Shown here piece after piece: positions 7,874-19,615 of a DNA stretch of 64,000 bases. Every line of letters starts with the position of its first letter. The stretch's first letter is position 1. Source of the DNA: Caulobacter sp. (GTDB lineage Bacteria; Pseudomonadota; Alphaproteobacteria; Caulobacterales; Caulobacteraceae); the NCBI RefSeq assembly GCF_017744445.1, contig NZ_JAGIBH010000001.1:1-64000 (forward strand), read 5' to 3'. The notes under the pieces are model-generated. The model did no database searches and was not told the origin of the DNA. It was given only the letters and a program-made list of their open reading frames with translations. The position numbers and the translations under genes were made by a program.

Positions 7874-8814
7874 CCCTTCCGCCCACCCGCCGCGTGATCG
7901 GTCCCGTTGCTCGCGCCGGTGAACGCACCGGCCGTCCGCGCGTGTCGTTCGAGTTCTTCCCGCCCAAGACGCCGCAGATGGAAGAGAACCTGTGGCAGGC
8001 GATCACCCGCCTGGCGCCGCTGGATCCGGCCTTCGTCTCGGTGACCTACGGCGCCGGCGGCTCGACCCGCGAGCGCACGCACCGCACGGTCAAGCGCATC
8101 CTGGACGAGACCAGCCTCAAGCCCGCCGCCCACCTGACCTGTGTCGGCGCCAGCCGCGAGGAAGTGGACGAGGTCATCCGCGAGTACTGGGAGACGGGTG
8201 TCCGCCACATCGTCTCGCTGCGCGGTGATCCGCCGCCGACCGAGGGCGGCATCGGCGGGGTCTACGTCCCGCGCGCCGACGGCTACGCCAACGCCACCGA
8301 GCTGACCAAGGCCATCCGCGGCGTCGCGCCGTTCGAGGTGCTGGTCGGGGTCTATCCCGAGAAGCACCCGGAAAGCCCGTCGCTGGAGCACGACATCGAC
8401 GTCCTGAAGCAGAAGGTGGACGCCGGCGCGACGCTGGGCATCAGCCAGTTCTTCTTCGATCTGGACGCCTTCCTGCGCTACGTCGACAAGGTGCGCGCCG
8501 CCGGGATCACCATCCCGATCCTGCCGGGGATCATGCCGGTGACCAACTTCAACGGCCTGAAGAAGATGTCAGCCGCGTGCGGCACGGCGATCCCGGGCTG
8601 GCTGGCCAACCTGTTCGAAGGCCTGGACGACGACGCCGAGACCCGCCGCCTGATCGCCTGCTCGGTCGCCGCCGAGATGTGCGCCAAGCTGCAGGAGCAG
8701 GGCTTCGAGGACTTCCACTTCTATACCCTGAACCGGGCCGACCTGGTCTACGCCATCTGCCGCGTGCTGGGCGTGCGCGAGACGGCTCCGGCCCCGGCGG
8801 AGGTTGCGGCATGA
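7870..8814 (+). CDS. metF: Methylenetetrahydrofolate reductase
   Basis: 314 residues. This flavoenzyme reduces 5,10-methylene-THF to 5-methyl-THF, the methyl donor for MetH. RVSFEFFPPKTPQMEENLW is the family N-terminal signature with the catalytic Glu. FVSVTYGAGGSTRERT and THLTC-like HLTCVGASREEV line the FAD site, and HIVSLRGDPP is also diagnostic. It overlaps both neighbours by ATGA, giving tight coupling within the regulator-metF-lactamase-metH operon. Confidence 0.97.
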   Translation: MTLPPTRRVIGPVARAGERTGRPRVSFEFFPPKTPQMEENLWQAITRLAPLDPAFVSVTYGAGGSTRERTHRTVKRILDETSLKPAAHLTCVGASREEVDEVIREYWETGVRHIVSLRGDPPPTEGGIGGVYVPRADGYANATELTKAIRGVAPFEVLVGVYPEKHPESPSLEHDIDVLKQKVDAGATLGISQFFFDLDAFLRYVDKVRAAGITIPILPGIMPVTNFNGLKKMSAACGTAIPGWLANLFEGLDDDAETRRLIACSVAAEMCAKLQEQGFEDFHFYTLNRADLVYAICRVLGVRETAPAPAEVAA

Positions 8815-9686
8815 AGCGTGTTCTGATCTCCCTGGCGTTCGCCCTGGCGGCGTTGGCTCCGGCGGCTCACGCCGACGACAACAGCAACTGGGTCAAGCCG
8901 ATCAAGCCGTACCGCGTGGTCGGCAACATCTATTATGTCGGCTCGGAAGGCCTGTCGGCCTGGCTGATCACCTCGTCGGAAGGCCACGTCCTGCTGGACG
9001 GCGGTCCGTCGGCCGAGGGCGGCAAACTGATCGAGCGCAGCATCCAGCAGCTGGGCTTCCAGCTGGCGGACGTGAAGGTGCTGATCAACACCCACGCCCA
9101 CTTCGACCACGCCGGCGGCCTGGCCCAGCTGAAGGCCGACATCCCGACCGCCAAGCTGTGGGCCTCGCGCGCCGACGAGCCGGCGCTCGAGAAGGGGCAG
9201 CACTTCGGCGACAACGACAATGGCCTGACGCCCTTTCCGGCGGTCAAGGTCGACAAGGGTTTCGGCGATGGCCAGAAGCTGAAGGTCGGCGAGACCGCGC
9301 TGGTCGCTCACCTGACGCCCGGCCACACCATCGGCTGCACCACCTGGACCATGGCGGTGACCGAGAAGGGCCGGCCGCTGAACGTGACCTTCCCGTGCTC
9401 GCTGTCGGTGGCCGGCAACCACCTGGTCGGCAACAAGACCCACCGCAACATCGTCGCCGACTACCGGATGAGCTTCGCGGCCATGCGGGCCATCCCGACC
9501 GACGTCGTGCTGCCCAGCCACGAGGAGCAGGGCGACTTGCTGGCCAAGCGCCAGAAGCTGCTGCGCGGCGATCCGAACGCCTTTATCGACCCCACCGAAC
9601 TCTCCCGTTTCGTCGACGGCTACGAGACCCGGTTCAACCAGGAACTGGCGCGCCAGCAGGCCGCCAATCCGGGAGCCAAGCGATGA
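8811..9686 (+). CDS. Subclass B3 metallo-beta-lactamase (CAU-1-like)
   Basis: 291 residues with a Sec signal (MKRVLISLAFALAALAPAAHA). Zinc ligands of the B3 type are visible: His95-x-His97-x-Asp99-His100 in NTHAHFDHAGG, a later His in LTPGHTIGCTTW, and a third in LPSHEEQGD. TPGHTxGxTTW is typical of B3 enzymes such as L1 and Caulobacter CAU-1. Such enzymes hydrolyse beta-lactams in the periplasm. Its position between metF and metH, with ATGA overlaps on both sides, is striking and matches my memory of the C. crescentus CAU-1 locus. Confidence 0.92.
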   Translation: MKRVLISLAFALAALAPAAHADDNSNWVKPIKPYRVVGNIYYVGSEGLSAWLITSSEGHVLLDGGPSAEGGKLIERSIQQLGFQLADVKVLINTHAHFDHAGGLAQLKADIPTAKLWASRADEPALEKGQHFGDNDNGLTPFPAVKVDKGFGDGQKLKVGETALVAHLTPGHTIGCTTWTMAVTEKGRPLNVTFPCSLSVAGNHLVGNKTHRNIVADYRMSFAAMRAIPTDVVLPSHEEQGDLLAKRQKLLRGDPNAFIDPTELSRFVDGYETRFNQELARQQAANPGAKR

Positions 9687-10759
9687 CCGACCTTACGATC
9701 CGTGCGAACCGGGTGGCCGCCCTGAAGGCCGCCGCCAAGCAGAAGATCCTGATCCTGGACGGCTCCTGGGGCGTGATGTTCCAGAAGAAGGGCCTGTCGG
9801 AGGCCGACTACCGCGCCGATCGCTTCGCCGACTACAACGGCCAGATGAAGGGCAATAACGACATCCTGTGCCTGACCCGGCCGGATCTCGTGGCCGAGCT
9901 GCACGACGCCTACTTCTCGGCCGGCGCCGACATCTCCGAGACCAACACCTTCTCGGGCACGACCATCGCCCAGGCCGACTATCACCTGGGCGAGCAGGAC
10001 GTCTGGGATATCAATTTCGAAGGCGCCAAGATCGGCCGCTCGGTCGCCGACCGCTGGAACGCCGAGAACCCGGCCTCGCCCAAGTTCATCGCCGGCTCGA
10101 TCGGGCCGCTGAACGTCATGCTGTCGATGTCGTCGGACGTGAACGATCCGGGTGCGCGCAAGGTGACCTTCGACCAGGTCTACGCGGCGTACCGCCAGCA
10201 GGTGGACGCCCTGTACAAGGGCGGCGTCGACCTCTTCCTGATCGAGACCATCACCGACACCCTGAACTGCAAGGCCGCCATCAAGGCCATCCTCGACCTG
10301 CGCGACGAGGGCCATGAGGAGCTGCCGATCTGGATCAGCGGCACCATCACCGACCGCTCGGGCCGCACGCTGTCGGGCCAGACGGCCGAGGCGTTCTGGA
10401 ACAGCGTCAAGCACGCCAAGCCTTTTGCCGTGGGCTTCAACTGCGCCTTGGGCGCGGACCTGATGCGCCCGCACATCGCCGAGATGGCCCGCATCGCCGA
10501 CACCCTGGTCGCGGCCTATCCCAACGCCGGCCTGCCCAACGCCATGGGCCAGTACGACGAGGAGCCGCACCAGACCGGCCACGCCCTGCACGAATGGGCC
10601 AAGGACGGCCTCGTCAACATCCTGGGCGGCTGCTGCGGCACCACGCCCGACCACATCCGTCACGTGGCGGACGAGGTTCGGGGCGTGACGCCGCGCGCCA
10701 TTCCCGAGCGTCCGAAGGCCATGCGCCTGGCGGGGCTCGAGCCGTTCGAGTTGGCGTAA
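9683..10759 (+). CDS. metH: Methionine synthase part 1, homocysteine methyltransferase domain
   Basis: 358 residues forming only the N-terminal domain of Met[24 protein letters not shown] begins the homocysteine-binding barrel, and the zinc cysteines are in GFNCALG and [11 protein letters not shown]. The protein ends at the boundary to the folate domain, which is encoded by the next gene. Together the two polypeptides make a complete B12-dependent methionine synthase, so this is a natural split rather than a fragment. Its start overlaps the metallo-lactamase stop as ATGA. Confidence 0.93.
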   Translation: MTDLTIRANRVAALKAAAKQKILILDGSWGVMFQKKGLSEADYRADRFADYNGQMKGNNDILCLTRPDLVAELHDAYFSAGADISETNTFSGTTIAQADYHLGEQDVWDINFEGAKIGRSVADRWNAENPASPKFIAGSIGPLNVMLSMSSDVNDPGARKVTFDQVYAAYRQQVDALYKGGVDLFLIETITDTLNCKAAIKAILDLRDEGHEELPIWISGTITDRSGRTLSGQTAEAFWNSVKHAKPFAVGFNCALGADLMRPHIAEMARIADTLVAAYPNAGLPNAMGQYDEEPHQTGHALHEWAKDGLVNILGGCCGTTPDHIRHVADEVRGVTPRAIPERPKAMRLAGLEPFELA

Positions 10760-10779
10760 AGCTTTCTTTTTCCTGCTTT

Positions 10780-10880
10780 CCTGGGCCTTGTGCCCAGGAC
10801 CCAGTTTTCCGCTTTCGCGGAGCCCGACTTTCCAAGCGCCAAGTTAGCGGCGCGATGGGTCCTCGCCACAAGGGCGAGGA
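10780..10880. promoter_or_regulatory. Hairpin-rich spacer between the two metH genes
   Basis: The 148-bp gap holds CCTGGGC-CTTGT-GCCCAGG (about 10780-10798), a small CCGC-TTTC-GCGG hairpin, and CCTCGCC-ACAAG-GGCGAGG (about 10862-10880). None has a long T-run. They may be mRNA-stabilising or attenuating structures between the two subunits, or decayed copies of an intergenic palindromic repeat. No SAM or SAH riboswitch signature was recognised. Confidence 0.45.
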
Positions 10881-10907
10881 AGGCGGGTTTATTTGGATCG
10901 ACCGACC

Positions 10908-13577
<2,670 letters not shown>

Positions 13578-13728
13578 TTTGGCGCGCTTTCCGGCCTCGC
13601 GGTCTGGAGGTGAGGGCGTTCTGTTCCATTTTGGCGCGAACTTGGCCTCTACCTAGGGTTCTTTGGCTCGCCTTAGCCGGCAGTGTTCTTGCAGCGGCCT
13701 CTCCATCGTAACGAGGATGAGGTCCGTG

Positions 13729-14202
13729 ATGTCCAATTTCGATCGGTTGGCGAGCTTCCAGGGGCGCGGCCCCGTTTCGACGCTCTGGTGGGCCATGGCC
13801 GGCGCGACGCTGGTCGCCCTTGCGCCGGTGTCCACTGACGGGCTGCTGAGCCTGGTCGGCTTGCCCGCCTGGAGCCCGCTGGCGGTGTTCGAAGGTTCCG
13901 AGGCGGGATGGGCGATCTGGCAGCAGTCGGCCAGCATGGCCTATCTGGTGGCCCTGGTCCCGACGACCTGGCTGTTGCTGGCCGCCCTTGTGCGGCGCTG
14001 CCACGACCGCGATCGGAGCGGCGCCTTCGCGCTGTTGTTGCTGGTTCCGGTCGTGCAGCTGTGGCCGCTGGTCGAACTGGGGCTGCTGCGTGGCGAGGAT
14101 GGCGAGAACAGCTTCGGACTCGCCGATGAAATGCTCGCTTTCGAGGAGCTCGAACCCCTGCAACCCGCCCAGGTCGTCCCGACGCCGTACGTGGCCTCGT
14201 AG
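13729..14202 (+). CDS. DUF805 membrane protein
   Basis: 157 residues. SNFDRLASFQGRGPVSTLWWAM matches the family start (F-x-GR-x-x-x-x-x-FW), and VRRCHDRDRSGAFALLLLVPVVQLWPLVELGLLRGEDGENSFG is the diagnostic RRxHDxxxSG ... G-x-x-G-x-N-x-(Y/F)G block. About four membrane helices. The ATG at 13729 has GAGG 6-7 nt upstream; an upstream ATG at 13717 is less well spaced. Function unknown. Confidence 0.8.
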   Translation: MSNFDRLASFQGRGPVSTLWWAMAGATLVALAPVSTDGLLSLVGLPAWSPLAVFEGSEAGWAIWQQSASMAYLVALVPTTWLLLAALVRRCHDRDRSGAFALLLLVPVVQLWPLVELGLLRGEDGENSFGLADEMLAFEELEPLQPAQVVPTPYVAS

Positions 14203-14321
14203 CCATCGGAGTCAAAACCCAAATCGCGTAACGGCGTGCGATAATTTGTCCACAGGCCCGCTCGGGTAAGGGATTCCGCAACCGTTCGAAGGGACGATGC
14301 CGGCTTCCCGAGGGGAGTGGG

Positions 14322-16481
14322 ATGGACCGCAGGAACATCGAGCTCAAGATCTTTGGCCTGATCGCCGGCATGGCGGCGGGCATGATCCTGCTCGCCGGTG
14401 TGGCCCTGACCGTCGCCACTCGCCACGCCGACGTCCGCGAGCGCCAGTACGAGCAGACCCTGGTCGGCAACGGCCTGCGTCAGCGCGGCCAGGAGATCCA
14501 GACCGCCCTCAATCCCTACGTCATCTGGGACGAGGCGATCATCAAGCTGGACAACCAGTTCGACAAGGCTTGGGCCAGCCAGAACATCGGCGCCTCGCTG
14601 GGCGGGGCGCTGGGGTACAAGGTCGTCTACGTCCTGGATGCCGACGGCCAGCCGCTGTACGGCCACATCAACGGCCAGGATGTCGCGCCGGACAGCTATG
14701 CCCGCTACGCTAGGCCGACCGCGCCGCTGGTCGCCGCGATCCGCAAGATCGAAGCAGACCCCAAGAAGGTCGCGCAGCTGCGCGCCGTGCACAAAAGCCG
14801 CGTGGAGCTGATCGGCGACGAGCCGGTGCTGATCACCGTCTCGCTGGTCCGTCCCGACCTGAAGGCCAAGACCCGCGGCGCTCGCGCTCCGCTGCTGGTG
14901 ACTGGCATTCCGGTGGCCAACAGCGTCATCAAGACCTTCTCTGACCGCTTCCTGCTGCACGACGCCCATATCGAGGTGGTCGCGGCCGACAAGGTCCACA
15001 CCAACGCCGCCCAGGCCGTCCTGGGCAAGGCCGCCGACGGTCGCCGCATCACCCTGCGCTGGACGCCGCGCCAGCCGGGCGAGGAGCTGCTGAAGTCGGC
15101 CACGCCGATGCTGGCCGTGGCCGTCCTGGCCGCCGTCGTCGGCTCGTTCCTGCTGTTCCGCATCACCCGCCGCGCGGCCAAGAAGCTGCTGCTCAGCGAG
15201 GCCGAGGCCAAGCACCTGTCGCTGCACGATCCGCTGACGGGCCTGGCCAACCGCACCCTGTTCACCGACCGCCTGGTCCACGCCCACGCCCTGCTGCGCC
15301 GCAAGCCCGGCCATCTGGCCGTGCTGTGCATCGACCTGGATCGGTTCAAGGAGGTCAACGATAACTATGGCCACGACGCCGGCGACCAGCTGATCCGCGA
15401 GGTCGCCCGCCGCCTGAAGGCCATCTGCCGCGAGACCGACACCATCTGCCGCCTGGGCGGCGACGAGTTCGCCATCATCCAGCCCGACACCAACCCCGCC
15501 GGCGTGGCTACCCTGGCCCAGCGCGTGGTCGAGGGCTTGTCGGGCGAGGTCGACCTCTCCATCGGCCGCGCCGAGCTGTCTTGCTCGGTGGGCGTGGCGG
15601 TGGTTTCCGATGGCGACCAGGGTCAGGCCGAGCTGTTGCGCCAGGCGGACGTGGCCCTGTATCGCGCCAAGGAAGGCGGTCGCGGCCGCTTCTGCTTCTT
15701 CGAGCCCGAGATGGACTCGGCCCTGCGGCTGCGGAAGGGCCTGGAGCGCGACCTGCGCACGGCGATCGAGAGCGAGGCCCTGACCGTGGCCTATCAGCCC
15801 CTGACCGACGCGCGCGGCGGCATGGTCGGGGTCGAGGCCCTGGCCCGCTGGCATCATCCCGAGCGCGGCGACATCTCGCCGGCTATCTTCATTCCTCTGG
15901 CCGAGGCCTGCGGCCTGATCGGCCAGATCGGCGCGGCCGTGTTCCGCCGCGCCTGCTACGACAGCCTGCGCTGGTCGGGCCTGGAGGTGTCGGTCAACGT
16001 CTCGGCCATCCAGCTGTCGGCCCCGGGCTTCGTCGACGAGATGGTCGCCACCCTGGCCGAGACCGGCGCCCGCGCCGACGTCTTCATGCTGGAGATCACC
16101 GAGACGGCCCTGCTGAAGGATAGCGACGGCGTCCACGAGGCCCTGCGCCGCCTCAAGCGCCTGGGCTTCCGCCTGGCCCTGGACGATTTCGGCACCGGCT
16201 ACGCCTCGCTGGCCTATCTGCGCCGCCATCCGATCGACAAGCTGAAGATCGACCGCTCGTTCGTTTCCAGCCTGCCGGGCAACGGCGAGAGCCTGGCGGT
16301 CGCGTCGGCCATCGTCAGCCTGGCCAAGTCGCTGGGCCTGAAGACCACGGCCGAGGGCGTCGAGACGGAGGGTCAGTTCGAGGCCCTGATCAAGCTGGGC
16401 GTCACCGAGTTCCAGGGCTTCCTGCTGGGTCGCCCGATGCCGGCTGATGCGATCGCCGGCGTGCGCGAGACGGTGCGCTAG
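14322..16481 (+). CDS. CHASE4-GGDEF-EAL cyclic-di-GMP enzyme
   Basis: 719 residues. Membrane helix ~8-32, an extracytoplasmic CHASE4-like sensor (NPYVIWDEAIIKLDNQFDKAWASQNIG), a second helix ~265-285, then GGDEF and EAL domains. GGDEF is intact at residues 379-383 with an RxxD product-inhibition site just upstream (RETD). The EAL motif is intact at 505-507 (VEALARW), with NVSAIQL, EITETALL, DDFGTGYASL and KIDRSF. The protein could therefore both make and break c-di-GMP, with the sensor choosing. It stands alone downstream of the DUF805 gene. Confidence 0.95.
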   Translation: MDRRNIELKIFGLIAGMAAGMILLAGVALTVATRHADVRERQYEQTLVGNGLRQRGQEIQTALNPYVIWDEAIIKLDNQFDKAWASQNIGASLGGALGYKVVYVLDADGQPLYGHINGQDVAPDSYARYARPTAPLVAAIRKIEADPKKVAQLRAVHKSRVELIGDEPVLITVSLVRPDLKAKTRGARAPLLVTGIPVANSVIKTFSDRFLLHDAHIEVVAADKVHTNAAQAVLGKAADGRRITLRWTPRQPGEELLKSATPMLAVAVLAAVVGSFLLFRITRRAAKKLLLSEAEAKHLSLHDPLTGLANRTLFTDRLVHAHALLRRKPGHLAVLCIDLDRFKEVNDNYGHDAGDQLIREVARRLKAICRETDTICRLGGDEFAIIQPDTNPAGVATLAQRVVEGLSGEVDLSIGRAELSCSVGVAVVSDGDQGQAELLRQADVALYRAKEGGRGRFCFFEPEMDSALRLRKGLERDLRTAIESEALTVAYQPLTDARGGMVGVEALARWHHPERGDISPAIFIPLAEACGLIGQIGAAVFRRACYDSLRWSGLEVSVNVSAIQLSAPGFVDEMVATLAETGARADVFMLEITETALLKDSDGVHEALRRLKRLGFRLALDDFGTGYASLAYLRRHPIDKLKIDRSFVSSLPGNGESLAVASAIVSLAKSLGLKTTAEGVETEGQFEALIKLGVTEFQGFLLGRPMPADAIAGVRETVR

Positions 16482-16484
16482 CGA

Positions 16485-16787
16485 TCACGCGTCAGGTTGT
16501 TGCGCGCCGTGCTTGATCCGCACGATCTCGACGAAAGTGGCTCGAACCCGATAGCGGATGACATAGGGTGGGATAGCCACGAATTCGCGCACGCTGCCGC
16601 GAACATGCCGGCCCCGGTTGGGGTGATCGCCTAGACTTTCAACCGCCGCGACCAAGCGCAGCGCGAACCGTTGAGCCGCGAGTGGTGCGACCTGTCCGAT
16701 ATAGGCGCGAATACCCTCCAGGTCGCGCCGGAGCGGGCGGACCAGATAACGTTCAACGGTCTTTGGAAGGTGCGGGCAACTCGTCAG
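16485..16787 (-). CDS. ParE/RelE-superfamily toxin, start codon non-canonical or lost
   Basis: Reading minus-strand codons gives TVERYLVRPLRRDLEGIR, then AYI, then PLAAQRFALRLVAAVESLG, HPNRGRHVRG, EFVAIPPYVIRYRV and VEIVRIKHGAQ before TGA at 16485. This fits the ParE fold throughout: paired helices then a beta-sheet ending YRV...VEIxRIxHGAR. There is no in-frame ATG, GTG or TTG upstream; the best candidate is CTG at 16787, inside the antitoxin gene. Either CTG is used through coupling or the start has mutated. It probably inhibits gyrase or cleaves mRNA when free. Confidence 0.75.
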   Translation of the reverse strand: MTSCPHLPKTVERYLVRPLRRDLEGIRAYIGQVAPLAAQRFALRLVAAVESLGDHPNRGRHVRGSVREFVAIPPYVIRYRVRATFVEIVRIKHGAQQPDA

Positions 16788-16926
16788 GCGCGCCCCACGA
16801 CAGAAGCCAAGCCTTCATGCGTTCGTGAGTCACGACACGGCCAGCGTCCAGATCGGCCACGCCCTCGGCGTCGGCTGCCGCATCCGCGACGTCATCGACA
16901 TCAAAGATAGACGGTTCGGGCTTCAT
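16753..16926 (-). CDS. Antitoxin of ParE-like toxin
   Basis: 57 residues, acidic (FDVDDVADAAADAEGVADLDAG) with the C-terminal phrase GRVVTHERMKAWLLSWG, which is typical of small antitoxins paired with ParE/RelE toxins. The ATG at 16926 is chosen because the family pattern starts there; an upstream extension is not plausible. The toxin frame overlaps its last ~35 nt, as expected for a coupled pair. It should bind the toxin and repress the pair's promoter. Confidence 0.75.
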   Translation of the reverse strand: MKPEPSIFDVDDVADAAADAEGVADLDAGRVVTHERMKAWLLSWGAPDELPAPSKDR

Positions 16927-17040
16927 GTCGCGATCGTAGCACGAGGCCAGAGCCCAGGGGAGGGGCGCCGCTAGGGCAGGATTGCGAAGAGGCGGGGCCG
17001 CCTTCATCCTCCTCCCCCAACGACAAGACGGGAGGGGACG

Positions 17041-18486
17041 ATGGAACGGTCAGGCGTTAGCCGCCGGGCGCTGGGGGCGCTTGCTTTGGGCGGGGCGGTC
17101 GTGGGGCTGTCGGGCTGCGAAGGCGCTCACGAGACCGACCTCAAACCCAAGAGCCGGCAGTTTCCCAAGGACTTCGTCTGGGGTGTGGCCACGGCCGCTT
17201 TCCAGACCGAGGGCTCACAAGAGGCCGACGGGCGCGGGCCCAGCGTCTGGGACCTGTTCGAGAAAGTCCCCGGCCATGTGAAGGACGGCTCGGACGCCAC
17301 GGTGGCCACCGACAGCTATCGCCGCTTCCAGGACGATGTCGACCTAATCGCCGGGGCGGGACTGGGCGCCTACCGCTTCTCGATCAGCTGGTCGCGGGTG
17401 CTGCCGACGGGGCAGGGGGCGGTGAACCCGGCGGGGCTGGATCACTATTCGAAGCTGGTCGACGCGCTGCTGGCCAAGGGGATCACGCCGTACGCGACCC
17501 TGTTCCACTGGGACCTGCCGCAGGGATTGCAGGGAATGGGCGGCTGGGCCAATCGCGACACCGCCCTGCGCTTCGCCGACTATGCCCATGCCCTGGTCGA
17601 GAAGCTGGGCGACCGGCTGAAGAACTACATCATCCTCAATGAGGCCGCCGTGCATGCGGTCTTCGGCCATGTGCTGGGCGAGCACGCGCCGGGGCTCAAG
17701 GACATCAACCTGCTGGGCAAGGTGGTCCATCACATGAACCTGGGCCAGGGCCTGGCCATGCAGGCGTTGCGGGCCGGAGCGAGCGGGTTGAACGTCGGCA
17801 CGACCATGGCCTTGCAGCCCTGCCGGCCGGCGGGTGGGCCGTTCGCGATCTGGAACCGCTTGGCGTCCGACGGGCTGGACGCGCTGTGGAACAAGGCCTG
17901 GCTGGATCCGCTGTTTCGCGGGACCTACCCCAAGGAGATGGACGACTTCCTCAAGGGCGTCGTGCTGGACGGCGACCTGAAGACGGTCAAGCAATCGGTC
18001 GACTTCCTGGGGGTGAACTACTACGCGCCGGCCTATGTGCGGCTGGACCTGAACTCGCCCAGCAAGATCGCGCCGGCCAATCCGCCCAAGGGCGCGGAGC
18101 TGGACGCCTTCGGCCGCCACATCGACCCGTCGGGGCTGTTCGAGGTGCTGGACCGCGTGCGCCGAGAGTATGGCGCGCCGAAGATGCTGGTGACCGAGAA
18201 CGGCTGCTCGGACCCTTTCGGCAACGGGCCGGGGATCCTGAAGGACGACTTCCGCATCGCCTATCTGCGCCGCCACCTGGAAGCGGTATTGGCCGCGCGC
18301 GAGGCCGGCTGCGACGTGCGCGGCTATTTCGAGTGGACCCTGATCGACAACTTCGAGTGGGACCTGGGCTACACCTCGAAGTTCGGCCTGGTGGCGATGG
18401 ACCGGTCGACCGGGGTGCGCACGCCCAAGGCGTCGTATGCGTGGTTCAAGGCGCTGGCCGACAGCGGGCTGCTGCCGGCCGCTTGA
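17041..18486 (+). CDS. GH1 beta-glucosidase, Tat-exported lipoprotein
   Basis: 481 residues. The N-terminus has SRRALGALALGGAVVGLSGC: a twin-arginine motif followed by a lipobox (LSGC), so the enzyme is probably exported folded and lipid-anchored. The GH1 barrel starts at FPKDFVWGVATAAFQTEG. The acid/base Glu201 sits in ILNEAAVHAV, where most GH1 enzymes have NEP, and the nucleophile Glu386 is in VTENGC. YRFSISWSRVLPTG and YFEWTLIDNFEWDLGY are also diagnostic. It hydrolyses beta-glucosides such as cellobiose or aryl glucosides. Confidence 0.93.
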   Translation: MERSGVSRRALGALALGGAVVGLSGCEGAHETDLKPKSRQFPKDFVWGVATAAFQTEGSQEADGRGPSVWDLFEKVPGHVKDGSDATVATDSYRRFQDDVDLIAGAGLGAYRFSISWSRVLPTGQGAVNPAGLDHYSKLVDALLAKGITPYATLFHWDLPQGLQGMGGWANRDTALRFADYAHALVEKLGDRLKNYIILNEAAVHAVFGHVLGEHAPGLKDINLLGKVVHHMNLGQGLAMQALRAGASGLNVGTTMALQPCRPAGGPFAIWNRLASDGLDALWNKAWLDPLFRGTYPKEMDDFLKGVVLDGDLKTVKQSVDFLGVNYYAPAYVRLDLNSPSKIAPANPPKGAELDAFGRHIDPSGLFEVLDRVRREYGAPKMLVTENGCSDPFGNGPGILKDDFRIAYLRRHLEAVLAAREAGCDVRGYFEWTLIDNFEWDLGYTSKFGLVAMDRSTGVRTPKASYAWFKALADSGLLPAA

Positions 18487-18489
18487 GGC

Positions 18490-19335
18490 CTAGTCCTTCT
18501 TGCAGATCAGCACGTCGCGGCCGCCGCGCTTGGCGGGGACCAGGCTGCCGGCGCAGGGGACGGGGTTGACCGGGTCGACGATGATCTCGTTTCCGCCGAT
18601 CGGCGGCAGCTTCTTGGCGGCCGGCGCCGGGGCGGGCTTGGTCTCGGCCTTCACCGTCTTGGCGGGAGCAGTTTGGGCGGGAGCGGGAGCGGGCTTGGGC
18701 GCCGCCGCCGGCTTGGCGGGGGCGACGGCCTTGGCCGGTTCCGGCTTCGGCGGCGCCACGGATTCAGGCGCGGGCGCAGCGGCTTCGGCGACCGGCGTGG
18801 GCGTTTGCGGTGGGGCTTGCGGCGCTTGGGTCGTGGCCGAGCCGGCGTTGTAGTTCAACGCCTTGCCCAGGATGCTGGACTTCATCTCCAGGGCCTTGGC
18901 GCGCTTTTCGCAATCGCCGGGCGGGCTCCAGCTCATCCACATCTGGGCCAGGCGCGCCTTGTCGACCGAGTCGGCGCCCTGCCAGATGGCCGCGCCGCGC
19001 TTGACCTGGGCGCCGCCATATTCCGAGATCGGGCGCGGGCTGGCCTTCTCGGCCGCCGTGATCGCCGAGGCGAAGGTCTTCAGATCCTTCTGCGCCTGGG
19101 TGCGCATCTCCGGATAGGTCTTCAGCGAGGCGGCCACGCCGTCGGGACCGGGGAACGCTTTCTCGATGCGCGTCACCTCCGGCATCACGCGATCGTATAG
19201 ATTGGCGTAGCCGCCCAGGGCGCCATAGCACCAGGCCACATAGCCATATTCGTCGGTCGGCGGAGCATTGGGGCCCTGGGACGTTTGGCCGTCCTGGGCC
19301 AGGAGCGCGAGAGCAAGAAAGAGGGCGTTCGCCAT
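18490..19335 (-). CDS. Secreted protein with Ala/Pro/Lys-rich tail
   Basis: 281 residues. A short hydrophobic N-terminus (MANALFLALALLAQDG) suggests export. Residues ~25-165 look globular (DEYGYVAWCYGALGGYANLYDRVMPEVTRIEKAFPG). Residues ~170-245 are an extended Ala-Pro-Lys low-complexity linker typical of periplasm-spanning segments. The C-terminus contains two cysteines (VPCAGSLVPAKRGGRDVLICKKD). It converges on the glycosidase with a 3-bp gap. Family not recognised. Confidence 0.65.
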   Translation of the reverse strand: MANALFLALALLAQDGQTSQGPNAPPTDEYGYVAWCYGALGGYANLYDRVMPEVTRIEKAFPGPDGVAASLKTYPEMRTQAQKDLKTFASAITAAEKASPRPISEYGGAQVKRGAAIWQGADSVDKARLAQMWMSWSPPGDCEKRAKALEMKSSILGKALNYNAGSATTQAPQAPPQTPTPVAEAAAPAPESVAPPKPEPAKAVAPAKPAAAPKPAPAPAQTAPAKTVKAETKPAPAPAAKKLPPIGGNEIIVDPVNPVPCAGSLVPAKRGGRDVLICKKD

Positions 19336-19615
19336 GCGGGCGGAGGTCCTTTTGAAATACGAAGCGTCGTGACTAAAGCATTTCGGGCCCGAATGGGACC
19401 GTAGCGTGGCCGTTTCCCGCCAAGCGGAGCCATAACGGGCGAACTGGCCGATGGCTCCACCCTACCGGCCACCTTAAGGGTTCAGACGTTTCGCCGCATT
19501 GCGGGAAAGTCATGTGAACGATCATTCTCATTGTGCTAGAAGCATCGTGACGAGGTGATCCGGTTCGCCCCTTCACGCGTATTTCTTCCATCCGCCGCTG
19601 GATTCGAGGCGCTTC

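Noticed and set aside
9683..10759. metH part 1 as a truncated pseudogene
   Set aside because: The domain is complete with its zinc cysteines, and the rest of MetH is intact in the next gene, so this is a natural split.
10760..10907. Possible SAM or SAH riboswitch upstream of metH part 2
   Set aside because: Hairpins are present but the conserved cores of known SAM or SAH riboswitches were not recognised.
13941..16229. Long antisense frame opposite the GGDEF-EAL gene
   Set aside because: No recognisable domain, and the plus strand has intact catalytic motifs.
16671..16910. 79-codon plus-strand frame across the toxin-antitoxin locus
   Set aside because: The minus strand encodes recognisable toxin and antitoxin sequences over the same bases.
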